DNA of 64,000 bases from Acidobacteriota bacterium (GTDB lineage Bacteria > Actinomycetota > Actinomycetes > Actinomycetales > Microbacteriaceae). The translations under genes were made by a program, and so were the position numbers. The DNA is taken from the NCBI GenBank assembly GCA_019351995.1, contig JABBOD010000011.1, positions 1 to 64,000 of the forward strand. The letters run 5' to 3'. Positions 54,451 through 64,000 of this stretch are shown here, in pieces. Position 1 is the stretch's first letter. Each line of letters starts with the position of its first letter. The notes under the pieces were generated by a model. It saw only the letters and a program-made list of their open reading frames with translations, made no database searches and was not told where the DNA came from.

Positions 54451-55470
54451 TCAACTCGGACGCGATTGCGGCGCGCGAGCAGCCGTCTGACCGGGGTCGC
54501 TCACCACGACATCCCCGAGCGCCTCGTCGATGCGCGCCATCAACTCCGTCGGGATGACGACCCCAGACGCCTTCACGTTTTCAGCCACCTGCTCCGGCCG
54601 TGATGCGCCGATGATCGCCGCCGCGACGTTCGGGTTCTGCAACACCCACGCGACGGCGAGTTGCGCCATCGAGAGATCGAGTTCCGCCGCAATCGGCTGA
54701 AGCTCCTGCACGCGGGTGAGCACGTCATCCGTCAAGAAGGCCTTGACGGTGTTGGCGCCACCCTTCTCGTCGGTCGCCCTGCTCCCCTCCGGCAACGGAG
54801 CCCCCGGCCTGTACTTGCCCGTCAACACGCCCTGCGCGACCGGCGACCAGACGATCTGCGAGATCCCGAGTTCGATCGAGGTGGGCACGACCTCCGGCTC
54901 GATGACCCGCCAGAGCGCGGAGTACTGCGGCTGATTCGAGATCAGCTGGATGCCCAGCTCCTTCGCCAGAGCGTGTCCCGCCCGCAGTTGCTCTGCGGTC
55001 CACTCGCTCACACCGATATACAGCGCCTTGCCTTGGCGCACGAGGTCGGCGAAAGCCTGCATGGTCTCCTCAAGCGGCGTCTCGGTGTCGAAACGATGCG
55101 CCTGATAGAGGTCGACGTAGTCGGTCTGAAGCCGCGTCAGCGACCCCTCGATCGACTCGAAGATGTGCTTGCGACTCAGCCCGGAATCGTTAGGGCCCTT
55201 GGGCCGCTTGGGCCCGGTCGGCCAGTAGACCTTCGTGAAGATCTCGAGGGAGGCGCGACGCTCCCCCTTGAGTGCCTCGCCGAGCACGGTCTCGGCCGCG
55301 GTATTCGCGTAGGTGTCTGCGGTGTCGAAGCTGGTGATTCCGGCATCCAGAGCGGCGCGCACGCAGGCGGTCGCCATGTCATTCTCGACCTGTGAGCCGT
55401 GGGTCAGCCAGTTGCCGTAGGTGATTTCCGAGATCTTGAGGCCCGATTTTCCGAGGTAGCGAAAGTCCAT
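54451..55470 (-). CDS. Aldo/keto reductase
   Basis: A 339-residue NADPH-dependent aldo/keto reductase of the YghZ/Kv-beta type. The catalytic tetrad is Asp and Tyr in SFDTADTYAN, Lys in IFTKVYWP and His in LYQAHRFD. The C-terminal cofactor region is AAIIGASRPEQVAENV. The ATG at 55470 has TAGGCT 6 nt upstream. Its stop lies 13 bp from the alpha/beta hydrolase stop, convergent. Confidence 0.95.
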   Translation of the reverse strand: MDFRYLGKSGLKISEITYGNWLTHGSQVENDMATACVRAALDAGITSFDTADTYANTAAETVLGEALKGERRASLEIFTKVYWPTGPKRPKGPNDSGLSRKHIFESIEGSLTRLQTDYVDLYQAHRFDTETPLEETMQAFADLVRQGKALYIGVSEWTAEQLRAGHALAKELGIQLISNQPQYSALWRVIEPEVVPTSIELGISQIVWSPVAQGVLTGKYRPGAPLPEGSRATDEKGGANTVKAFLTDDVLTRVQELQPIAAELDLSMAQLAVAWVLQNPNVAAAIIGASRPEQVAENVKASGVVIPTELMARIDEALGDVVVSDPGQTAARAPQSRPS

Positions 55471-55476
55471 GGTTCG

Positions 55477-55482
55477 AGCCTA
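55477..55482 (-). promoter_or_regulatory. Leaderless-type -10 of the aldo/keto reductase gene (TAGGCT)
   Basis: TAGGCT, 6 nt (CGAACC) before the ATG at 55470. Confidence 0.55.
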
Positions 55483-55499
55483 CGACCGAGACGCTGAGG

Positions 55500-56163
55500 T
55501 CACGACCGTTCCCGATGGCTGGGCGCCTGCACCACAACTCGACCCTGCCGCCAGACCCGGACAGCGGCGACCCGCTGGTTGGAAAGATCGTCGCTCGGGA
55601 GTCCGAGCGCGTCGTAGAGTCGCGCGAGCATGGTCTCCGCGGCACGGATGTTGGTCCCGCGGTGTTCGGCGATCGCCCGAGTCGACGCGCCGTCGGCGAG
55701 CATGCGCAGCACCTCTGCTTGCGCGGCCGTGAGTTGGATCGTGTCGTCGACGACAGACGGCTCGGGGTCCGAGAGACCCGAGATGGAACGGACGACGGCA
55801 TCCCGCAGATCCTGGAAGCCGTCCAACTGCGTTTTCACCAGGTACACGACGTCGTCCGGGAGAGAGCCAGCGTCTTGAATCGCCAGTTCGGGAGACAGGT
55901 GCGAGGTGAGGGCGACGAGGCCGACCCACGGAAACTCCTCGTGCACCCGGTTGAGCAGTTCGCCAGCGGATTCGCCGGGGCCGAAATGCAAATCACTGAT
56001 CAGCGCGTGCGGCTGTTCCCGCACGACCAAGGTCCAGGCATCCGACGTTGTCGTCGCGGTGACGACCAGGAGCCCGAGGCCACGGAGGCCTTCCGCGACG
56101 AGCGAGGTGATGAAGGCATCATCATCGGCGACCACGACCTTCAACCTGGTCGCCGCGCCCCGT

Positions 56164-56183
<20 letters not shown>
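55500..56183 (-). CDS. LuxR-type response regulator
   Basis: A 227-residue regulator. The receiver domain (about 15-135) has the acidic pocket VVVADDDAF, the phospho-acceptor Asp in ALISDLHFG and a Lys in VYLVKTQ. The C-terminal GerE-type HTH is LTAAQAEVLRMLADGASTRAIAEH. The start at 56183 lies inside the hybrid-kinase gene (20-nt overlap), so it is the kinase's likely partner. Confidence 0.9.
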
Positions 56184-58485
<2,302 letters not shown>

Positions 58486-58492
58486 GGCGACC

Positions 58493-58498
58493 ACTCTA
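58493..58498 (-). promoter_or_regulatory. Leaderless-type -10 of the hybrid-kinase gene (TAGAGT)
   Basis: TAGAGT, 7 nt (GGTCGCC) before the ATG at 58485. Confidence 0.55.
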
Positions 58499-58667
58499 GG
58501 TCCGGAGTCCGTTGCAGGGCGCGAGATTTCAGCCATTGCCACGAGGCGAGCATGTTCGTTTTGCGCACGCGGCGCACCCTCCCGCGGAGCAGTGGACGAG
58601 TCGGTCTGCCTAGGGTCGAGGGACCGGGTGATCGCTCGGCTGTTCGTGGACGAGGCAGGGGCACAAG

Positions 58668-59972
58668 ATGGTGGGCACAATCATCCGTGTCGCGCTCGCG
58701 CCAGTGCTTCGGTTCGCCAAGCTCCGACTCGACCAGGCCGACACCTTCGCTCCCAGCCCTGACGGTCCACCTCGGGCCCACGCGGCCGGAGTCGACGCCT
58801 TCCGCATCCTGATCGTGGGAGACGGAGTGGCGCGCGGCCTCGGCGTTCGAAGTCATGAGCTGGCGCTACCGGGCTACCTGGCGCGCACCGTCTCCCGGCG
58901 AATGGGGCGCGGAGTCGATATCGATGTGGTCACCGCGCCGCGACTTCCGCTGTCGGGGATCGTGAGCGCGATCCGCCACCACCACCCCGGCCGCTATGAC
59001 GCCATCGTGATCGCGGCGGGATCCGAGGAGGCGCTGCTGCACGAGCCGGTGCAACGCTGGAGGAGCCGCCTCACCGCGGCGATCACCGAGGTCGTCTCTC
59101 TCGTGTCACCGCAGACCACGGTCCTGGTGTGCGGCATCCCCGCGACCCATCGTCGGCAGAGCCTGCCGACCGTCATCGCGCGGTTGGCCGACGCGCACGC
59201 GCACTCCTTGGATATGGCGAGTCGAGAGGTCTGTGCGGAACTCCCCGCAACCCGGTTCATCCCCATGATCCCCGGGCGGGTCGAGGTCGGCACGCTGACG
59301 CCGGCTGCCTCTCTCTACAGCATGTGGGCGGATGCCATCGCCCAGCGCTTGGCGTCCGGTCGGATCGGCATCCACCACAACGCAGGGCCGGCCGACGATG
59401 AAGACGAACGCCAGGCGGCCGTCGACCGTCTGCGTTTCAACACGCAGGCGCTTGATCCGACCCTGCAGAAGATCGTGGCGACGGCGAGACAGGTGTTCGG
59501 GACCGAGAGCGCGATGTTCACCGTCCTGGACCGCGATGTGCAGCTGCATGTCGCGCGATCCAATGTCTCGTTGACCGAGCTGCCACGAAGCGAATCGTTC
59601 TGCCAGCACGTGATCCTGCAGGAGGGCGGGATGGTGGTCGAAGACGCGAGTCTGGATCGGCGTTTTCACGACAATCTCCTCGTCACCGGCGATGTGCAGC
59701 TCCGCTTCTATGCCGGGTTCCCGGTCGACTCGCCCGACGGGGAGCGAGTCGGTGCGCTGTGCATCTTCGATTCGAGCCCGCGTCCCGCCGGCGAGGTCAA
59801 CCTCGCCCTGTTGCGTGAGTTCGCGGTCCTCGTGCAGAACGAACTGTGGCGCTTCCTCACGGTGACCGTCGACACGACTCCGCGGTTGCGCCGACTCGGC
59901 CAGCCGTGGGTCGAGCGAAGCCTCATGAAGGTTCACCCGGGTGTCGACCAGAACAGCGATGCCGTCCGCTGA
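58668..59972 (+). CDS. Degenerate SGNH-like plus GAF domain protein
   Basis: A 434-residue protein. Residues about 44-235 resemble an SGNH/GDSL fold but have lost the key residues: block I reads VGDGVARG (Gly53 instead of the nucleophilic Ser) and block III reads GSEE (118-121) instead of GxND. Block V has no clear DxxH. Residues about 260-400 are a GAF domain (VFGTESAMFTVLDRDVQL, FCQHVI, FYAGFPV, GALCIFD). It is probably a sensor rather than an enzyme. It is divergent from the hybrid kinase and overlaps the LOV gene. Confidence 0.8.
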   Translation: MVGTIIRVALAPVLRFAKLRLDQADTFAPSPDGPPRAHAAGVDAFRILIVGDGVARGLGVRSHELALPGYLARTVSRRMGRGVDIDVVTAPRLPLSGIVSAIRHHHPGRYDAIVIAAGSEEALLHEPVQRWRSRLTAAITEVVSLVSPQTTVLVCGIPATHRRQSLPTVIARLADAHAHSLDMASREVCAELPATRFIPMIPGRVEVGTLTPAASLYSMWADAIAQRLASGRIGIHHNAGPADDEDERQAAVDRLRFNTQALDPTLQKIVATARQVFGTESAMFTVLDRDVQLHVARSNVSLTELPRSESFCQHVILQEGGMVVEDASLDRRFHDNLLVTGDVQLRFYAGFPVDSPDGERVGALCIFDSSPRPAGEVNLALLREFAVLVQNELWRFLTVTVDTTPRLRRLGQPWVERSLMKVHPGVDQNSDAVR

Positions 59973-60348
59973 GGCCTTGAGGGCGTCGGAGGTCCTCCTG
60001 GCCTCTGCTCTCGACGTGGAGTCCGAGGCCTCACTGGTGTCAGACGCCCACCGCCAGACGATCTACTGCAACCGCGCATTCACGGTCATGACCGGGTACG
60101 GAATCGAGCAGCTGTTCGGGGGGAACTGCGCCATCCTGCAGGGGCCGATGACAGACCGGAACACCATCGTCGACATGCGCCGCGCCCTCGATGCGGGCTG
60201 GGCGTACCGAGGACGCCTGCTCAATTATCGGCGCGACGGGACGACGTTTTGGAACGAGCTCACGATCAGCCCCGTCCACGACTCGCGCGGTGATCTCGTC
60301 AACTTCGTGAGCGTGCAGCGGGATGTCAGCGATGAGATGGATCGCTGA
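59941..60348 (+). CDS. Short LOV-domain blue-light photoreceptor
   Basis: A 135-residue single-domain PAS/LOV protein with the flavin-binding motif GGNCAILQG (Cys63 for the FMN adduct). Further FMN contacts are Asn95 in NYRRDG, Asn105 in FWNELTISPV and Gln126 in FVSVQRDVS. The usual Arg after the Cys is Ala64. There is no effector domain. The start is GTG at 59941 (ATG at 59959 is an alternative), overlapping the GAF-protein gene end. Confidence 0.88.
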   Translation: MSTRTAMPSAEALRASEVLLASALDVESEASLVSDAHRQTIYCNRAFTVMTGYGIEQLFGGNCAILQGPMTDRNTIVDMRRALDAGWAYRGRLLNYRRDGTTFWNELTISPVHDSRGDLVNFVSVQRDVSDEMDR

Positions 60349-60378
60349 CTCGCTCGGCGAGAAGGACCGGAACGGCGA

Positions 60379-61524
60379 TCAGCGTGTGGCTGCGGGCGGA
60401 ATGCGATCTCGGTAAAGGTCCAGCGCATCCCGCGCCGGAGAGCTGATCGGGGAGGCCCACGGTGACCGGGCGCCTCCATAGGCTGCAGGACCGATCCGAA
60501 AGTGCTGCGCCTGCTCCTCCGTCTCGATGAAGGGCAGATCCATCGGGTAGAGCCGCTCGCCGCGTGGTCTCGGTCCCGCCTTGGAGACGTGACCCCAGAG
60601 TTCGTGCCCGACGACGTCCTCGGCAAGGTGGGCCACCTCGATCATGCGGTCGAGGTCGATGCCGGTGTCGATGCCGAGTTCGTTGAGGAGGTCGACGAGG
60701 TCCTCGGTCGGAATCATCCGGGTCATGCGGCCGTGGCCGCCATATGGGCATCCGCCCATCCCCCCGACCGAGGAGTCGAGGACCAGTGTGTGCTCGGAGT
60801 CGAGGGCCAGGATCGCCTGATAGGCCGAGAGCATGGCGGTCCCCCGCGCGTCGTGCAGGTGCAGATGGAAGGTGCGGATGCTGGGCCACCTGCCCCGGAT
60901 GGCCGCCAGTTGGGAGGCGACGCGGTCCGGCATGTTCCAGGCCATCGGGTCGCCGATCCACACCCGGTCGACGGGAATCCCCGCCTCTGACCAGAGCTGG
61001 TATTGGAGCTCGAGCATGGCCATCCGACTCTCCTCATCGAAGGGCCCGAGCCAGTTGGATCCCCACGCCGCGTTGATGCCGATTCCCGCCGAGGGCGCCC
61101 CGGAGGCGACCGCGTCTGCGATGACTCGGGGCAGATCGGCGATCTCTTCGGCCTGGGAACGGTTGGTGTTGCGGCGCACGAACACGTCGCACAGGTGCAC
61201 CAGGGTTCGGGGGAACTCTGCCGGCTCGCTCAGCGGCGGCGTGTACCGACTCATCCGTTCGCGGCCGCGTTCGTTCAGGGCGAGGCCGGTGTACCGCACT
61301 CCGGGCACCGGCGTGAAGCGCGAGACCAGTTCATCCACGTCTTTCATCTGGGGTGTCCATCGGGGACTGACGAAGGACCCGACCACGATCGTGCTGAGCC
61401 CCGTCGTCGAGAGCGCGTCGAGCAGGCGCACCTTGGCGTCGACCGAGATGTCGGCGCTCTCGATCTGCATGCCCTCGCGCATCCCCTCTTCGATGATGCG
61501 CACCGTGGGAAAACCGTTCTCCAT
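60379..61524 (-). CDS. HMG-CoA lyase-like enzyme
   Basis: A 381-residue HMGL-like TIM-barrel enzyme. The N-terminal EEGMREGMQIE matches the family's R-E-G-x-Q motif. The metal-binding FHLHLHDARGTAMLSAY and the active-site Cys loop GGMGGCPYGGHG are characteristic of HMG-CoA-lyase-type enzymes. It would cleave a 3-hydroxy-3-methylacyl-CoA to an acyl-CoA plus an oxo-acid. It lies 11 bp downstream of the CoA-transferase gene, so it probably acts on that enzyme's product. Confidence 0.9.
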   Translation of the reverse strand: MENGFPTVRIIEEGMREGMQIESADISVDAKVRLLDALSTTGLSTIVVGSFVSPRWTPQMKDVDELVSRFTPVPGVRYTGLALNERGRERMSRYTPPLSEPAEFPRTLVHLCDVFVRRNTNRSQAEEIADLPRVIADAVASGAPSAGIGINAAWGSNWLGPFDEESRMAMLELQYQLWSEAGIPVDRVWIGDPMAWNMPDRVASQLAAIRGRWPSIRTFHLHLHDARGTAMLSAYQAILALDSEHTLVLDSSVGGMGGCPYGGHGRMTRMIPTEDLVDLLNELGIDTGIDLDRMIEVAHLAEDVVGHELWGHVSKAGPRPRGERLYPMDLPFIETEEQAQHFRIGPAAYGGARSPWASPISSPARDALDLYRDRIPPAATR

Positions 61525-61535
61525 GACTCTCCTTC

Positions 61536-62738
61536 TCAGATCGCTCGGCTTGCCCGGAGCGTCGCGATTTCGTCGTCCGAATACCCCACGTCACGAAGAA
61601 GCTCGTCGGAATGCTCCCCGAGCTGTGGCGGTGGCATCGACGGCGCGAGAACCTGACCATCGACGTGCACGCCGCTACCGAGGATCGTCACCGGGTGCCC
61701 AACCGAACTGGTCACGTCCACCTCGTGCAGCAAACCGCGGGCGACAATCTGTTTCTGCGCCAAGGCCTGTCCGACAGACAGCACCCGGCCGGCCGGCACG
61801 CTGACCGCGGCGAGCAGCACCTCCCATTCGGCGGCACTCCGCTCGGCGAGCACCGCCTCCAGTTCGTCCCGGAGCTCCGCACGATGGCGCTTGCGGTCGC
61901 CGCGCGTCAGAAATCGCGGATCGTCGATCAACTGCTCGCAGCCGCAGACTCGGCAGACGGCCTCGAACTGCACCTGGGTGTTCGCGGCGATGTTGAGGCC
62001 CCCGTCGGCGGTCCGAAACGTACCAGAAGGTGCCGACGTGACGTTGTCGTTCCCGATGCGTCCCGACGGCTCACCGATGACGAGCTCATTGGACACCGCC
62101 CAGCCCATCGCCGTCATGGATGTCTCGAGCATCGAGACATCCAAGAACACGCCGCGACCGGTGGATGCCCGACCGACCAGCGCGGCGCAGACGGCCATCG
62201 CCCCGGCATAACCGCCGACCGTGTCGCAGATCGGGAACCCGACACGTACGGATTCGCCGTCGGGGAATCCGGTGACGGCGGTCATCCCCGCGAGCCCCTG
62301 GACGATCTGGTCATATGCGGGCCGGTCGGCGAGCGGACCGTCCTGGCCGAATCCGGTGATCGCGCAATAGATCAGCCGCGGGTTGAACTCCTGCAGCCGC
62401 TCCCAGGAAAACCCGAGCCTGCCGAGGACGCCCGGACGCATGTTCTCCACCAGGACGTCGGCCGATTGCACCAACCGCGCAAAAACCCGCTTCCCGTCCT
62501 CACTCTTCAGGTCGAGGGTGATCGATCTTTTCCCCGCGTTCTGCGCGAGAAACGACGCTCCCATCATCGGGGTATGGTGCTCGTCGTCGTCGCCGATCTC
62601 GCGCGCCAGGTCGCCGGTGCCGGGGATCTCGATCTTCGTGACCTCGGCGCCGAAGAGACTCAGCTGATATGCGGCGAACGGGCCCGAGAGCACGGTCGTG
62701 AGGTCGAGCACTCGGATGCCGGAGAGCAGGCCGATCAT
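61536..62738 (-). CDS. CaiB/BaiF (family III) CoA-transferase
   Basis: A 400-residue CoA-transferase. The N-terminal GIRVLDLTTVLSGPFAAYQLSLFGAEVTKIE and the catalytic-Asp region LADRPAYDQIVQGLAGM are present, and SVPAGRVLSVGQAL is a usual C-terminal motif. The start ATG at 62738 has AAAGG about 6 nt upstream. It moves CoA from a donor thioester to a carboxylic acid, probably the acid bound by the neighbouring transporter. Confidence 0.93.
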   Translation of the reverse strand: MIGLLSGIRVLDLTTVLSGPFAAYQLSLFGAEVTKIEIPGTGDLAREIGDDDEHHTPMMGASFLAQNAGKRSITLDLKSEDGKRVFARLVQSADVLVENMRPGVLGRLGFSWERLQEFNPRLIYCAITGFGQDGPLADRPAYDQIVQGLAGMTAVTGFPDGESVRVGFPICDTVGGYAGAMAVCAALVGRASTGRGVFLDVSMLETSMTAMGWAVSNELVIGEPSGRIGNDNVTSAPSGTFRTADGGLNIAANTQVQFEAVCRVCGCEQLIDDPRFLTRGDRKRHRAELRDELEAVLAERSAAEWEVLLAAVSVPAGRVLSVGQALAQKQIVARGLLHEVDVTSSVGHPVTILGSGVHVDGQVLAPSMPPPQLGEHSDELLRDVGYSDDEIATLRASRAI

Positions 62739-62763
62739 GTTGCCTTTCGGTGAAATGACGAGG

Positions 62764-62798
62764 CCCGGCGGCCGATGCACACGTCATCGGCCGCCGGG
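62764..62798 (-). terminator. Hairpin between the binding-protein and CoA-transferase genes
   Basis: Perfect 14-nt arms (CCCGGCGGCCGATG at 62764-62777, complement at 62785-62798) surround a 7-nt loop, 14 bp past the binding-protein stop. Likely a terminator or mRNA-stabilising hairpin that keeps binding-protein expression above that of the downstream enzymes. Confidence 0.75.
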
Positions 62799-62812
62799 AT
62801 GTGGATGATGCT

Positions 62813-64000
62813 CTACTTCATTACCCCAGCGATCTGCTCCGGAGTGACGTAGGTACCTGCCGTGTTCGTCAGGTCCTGGTTGAAGCCGACAACCGAGAAG
62901 CCACTGAACACGTTGTGGTACTTGTTGAAGTTGTCATCTCCACCTGCACCGTTGTAGTCGATCTGCTTACCCGCGTTCAGCAGGGTGACACAGGCCTTGT
63001 AATCGGTGCACGCGGTTCCCGGGGGGCTGGACACGTCGGCGACGTGCGTGTGCCAGACCTTCGGATCCGTCGACTTCGCCTCGGTCATGGCCAGCGATGC
63101 GATCACGATCGAGTCGTACTCGTTGAACGTGGTCGGCAGCGGCTGGGCGTCCTTGTAGACCGCCTTGTAGTCGGCGAGGAAGTGGTCGTACCCGGCACCG
63201 CTCGGCGATGCCGCCACCGCCGCGAACAGGTTCGTCGGCGCCTTCGGGCCGAAGGCCTGCGCATAGGCCTTCGACGACTGCAGGTCGTCCCCGACCCACG
63301 GCGTGTCGAGGTAACCGAGCTGGGCGGCGTTCGCCCACAGGGTCGACGCGGTCTGCGTGTCGAACGACGAGAAGATCACGTCGGGGTGACCGGCGAATGC
63401 CTTGGACAGCTCCGAACGGTACGAACCCTGGCCGGGCACGATCGTGAGACTCTGCTGAACCGTTCCGCCGAGTGCCTCGAACGCCTTCGTCAACGGCGCC
63501 ACGAAGCCCTGGGAGTTGGCCGAGTTGTCGAAGATCAGCGACGCGGTCTTGAAGCCCTTCACCTTCGAGGCGAAATAGGCCATCGCGACCGACTCGTTCG
63601 AGTCCGACGAGGTGGTGCGGAACACGTACGGGTAGTTCATGTTGTCCAGCTGCGTGGAACCTCCGATCATGAAGTCCACCACGTTGCTGGCGCCGAAGTT
63701 GTTGATCACCGCCTCGATCGTCGGCGAGAACGGACCGATCACGGCCACCGGGTTGTCCAGCAACAGCTTGCGGAACGCCGGCAGGGTGTCCACTGAGTCG
63801 GCCGCGTCGTCGGCGCTGGCGGAAACCAGTTGGTGCCCCATCACGCCGCCGTTGTGGTTGACCTCGTAGAGGCCCGCCGCCACGCCGTGCACGCCCCAGT
63901 CGGAGAGGATCGACTTCGAGCCCGTGAAGGGGAAGATCTCACCGATGGTGAGCTTGGAGGACGAACCGGAGGAGGAGGACGACCCCCCGGATGCGCACCC
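62813..64000 (-). CDS. ABC transporter substrate-binding lipoprotein, branched-chain amino acid type (5' end cut)
   Basis: The frame is open to the window edge. The visible 395 residues begin with the lipobox Cys (Gly-Cys-Ala), so only the signal peptide and start lie outside. A Ser/Gly linker follows, then a LivJ-type periplasmic-binding fold (IGEIFPFTGSKSILSDWGVHG, AVIGPFSPTIEAVINNFGASNVVDFMIGGS, YVFRTTSSDS, GFKTASLIFDNSANSQG). The family binds branched-chain amino acids or small carboxylates. The neighbouring CoA-transferase and HMG-CoA-lyase-like genes suggest a branched hydroxy-acid. Confidence 0.9.
   Translation of the reverse strand, partial: GCASGGSSSSSGSSSKLTIGEIFPFTGSKSILSDWGVHGVAAGLYEVNHNGGVMGHQLVSASADDAADSVDTLPAFRKLLLDNPVAVIGPFSPTIEAVINNFGASNVVDFMIGGSTQLDNMNYPYVFRTTSSDSNESVAMAYFASKVKGFKTASLIFDNSANSQGFVAPLTKAFEALGGTVQQSLTIVPGQGSYRSELSKAFAGHPDVIFSSFDTQTASTLWANAAQLGYLDTPWVGDDLQSSKAYAQAFGPKAPTNLFAAVAASPSGAGYDHFLADYKAVYKDAQPLPTTFNEYDSIVIASLAMTEAKSTDPKVWHTHVADVSSPPGTACTDYKACVTLLNAGKQIDYNGAGGDDNFNKYHNVFSGFSVVGFNQDLTNTAGTYVTPEQIAGVMK

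Overview
The window is GC-rich, gene-dense chromosomal DNA from an actinomycete. The family is probably Microbacteriaceae: gene content, short overlapping operons, many GTG starts and frequent leaderless-type starts (a TAnnnT hexamer 6-8 nt before the start codon) all fit. This placement is an inference; there is no rRNA marker here. Most of the window reads as core metabolic chromosome. The exception is the left edge, where a tyrosine integrase and excisionase-like gene abut the 3' end of tRNA-Gln(CTG), marking one end of an integrated element that continues off the left side.

Layout. 1-2.3 kb: element end with integrase, excisionase-like gene and tRNA-Gln. 2.4-12.5 kb: gltX, an EamA transporter, a YeiH-type exporter, an FAH-family enzyme, ilvE, leuB, DUF6458, serA, a DoxX protein and two coupled membrane proteins. 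12.5-28.7 kb: a purine-breakdown and molybdenum island. It holds a two-gene xanthine-dehydrogenase-like enzyme with fused FeS and Mo domains, a deaminase-like amidohydrolase, uraH, uraD, a MocA-like cytidylyltransferase, an amidase, a modABC operon led by a TOBE-domain regulator, and cofactor genes moeB-moeA-moaCB(fusion)-moaE facing moaA-moaD. 28.7-33.9 kb: ilvD-ilvB-ilvN-ilvC. 34.1-36.4 kb: otsA-otsB. 36.5-37.4 kb: a TIM-barrel isomerase-like protein. 37.6-42.9 kb: TetR, an MMPL transporter carrying a degenerate ABC-ATPase-like tail, and a YhgE/Pip membrane protein. 43.2-48.2 kb: a glutamine-synthetase-like, PuuD-like, aldehyde dehydrogenase, SDR and FadR operon for amine catabolism. 48.4-52.4 kb: a sulfur-stress module (CstR-like repressor, thioredoxin, rhodanese lipoprotein, CoA-disulfide reductase-rhodanese, DUF2202) sharing ATACCCC palindromes. 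52.4-55.5 kb: a PLP-dependent D-amino-acid enzyme, an alpha/beta hydrolase and an aldo/keto reductase. 55.5-60.3 kb: a signalling cluster with a hybrid kinase, response regulator, degenerate-SGNH/GAF protein and short LOV photoreceptor. 60.4-64.0 kb: an HMG-CoA-lyase-like enzyme, a CaiB/BaiF CoA-transferase and an ABC substrate-binding lipoprotein cut by the window edge.

How the genes work together. The Mo island is self-consistent: molybdate uptake, cofactor assembly, cytidylylation and an apoenzyme consumer lie within 16 kb, with downstream urate-pathway steps, although no uricase or allantoinase is visible. The strongest candidates for undescribed biology are the MMPL/pseudo-ABC fusion coupled to YhgE, the DUF2202 protein translationally coupled to a persulfide-type CoA reductase under a CstR-like operator, and the LOV / pseudo-SGNH-GAF / hybrid-kinase cluster. 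At smaller scale there are a symmetric divergent leaderless promoter, two sites of a palindromic repeat at convergent gene ends, and a 45-bp palindrome.
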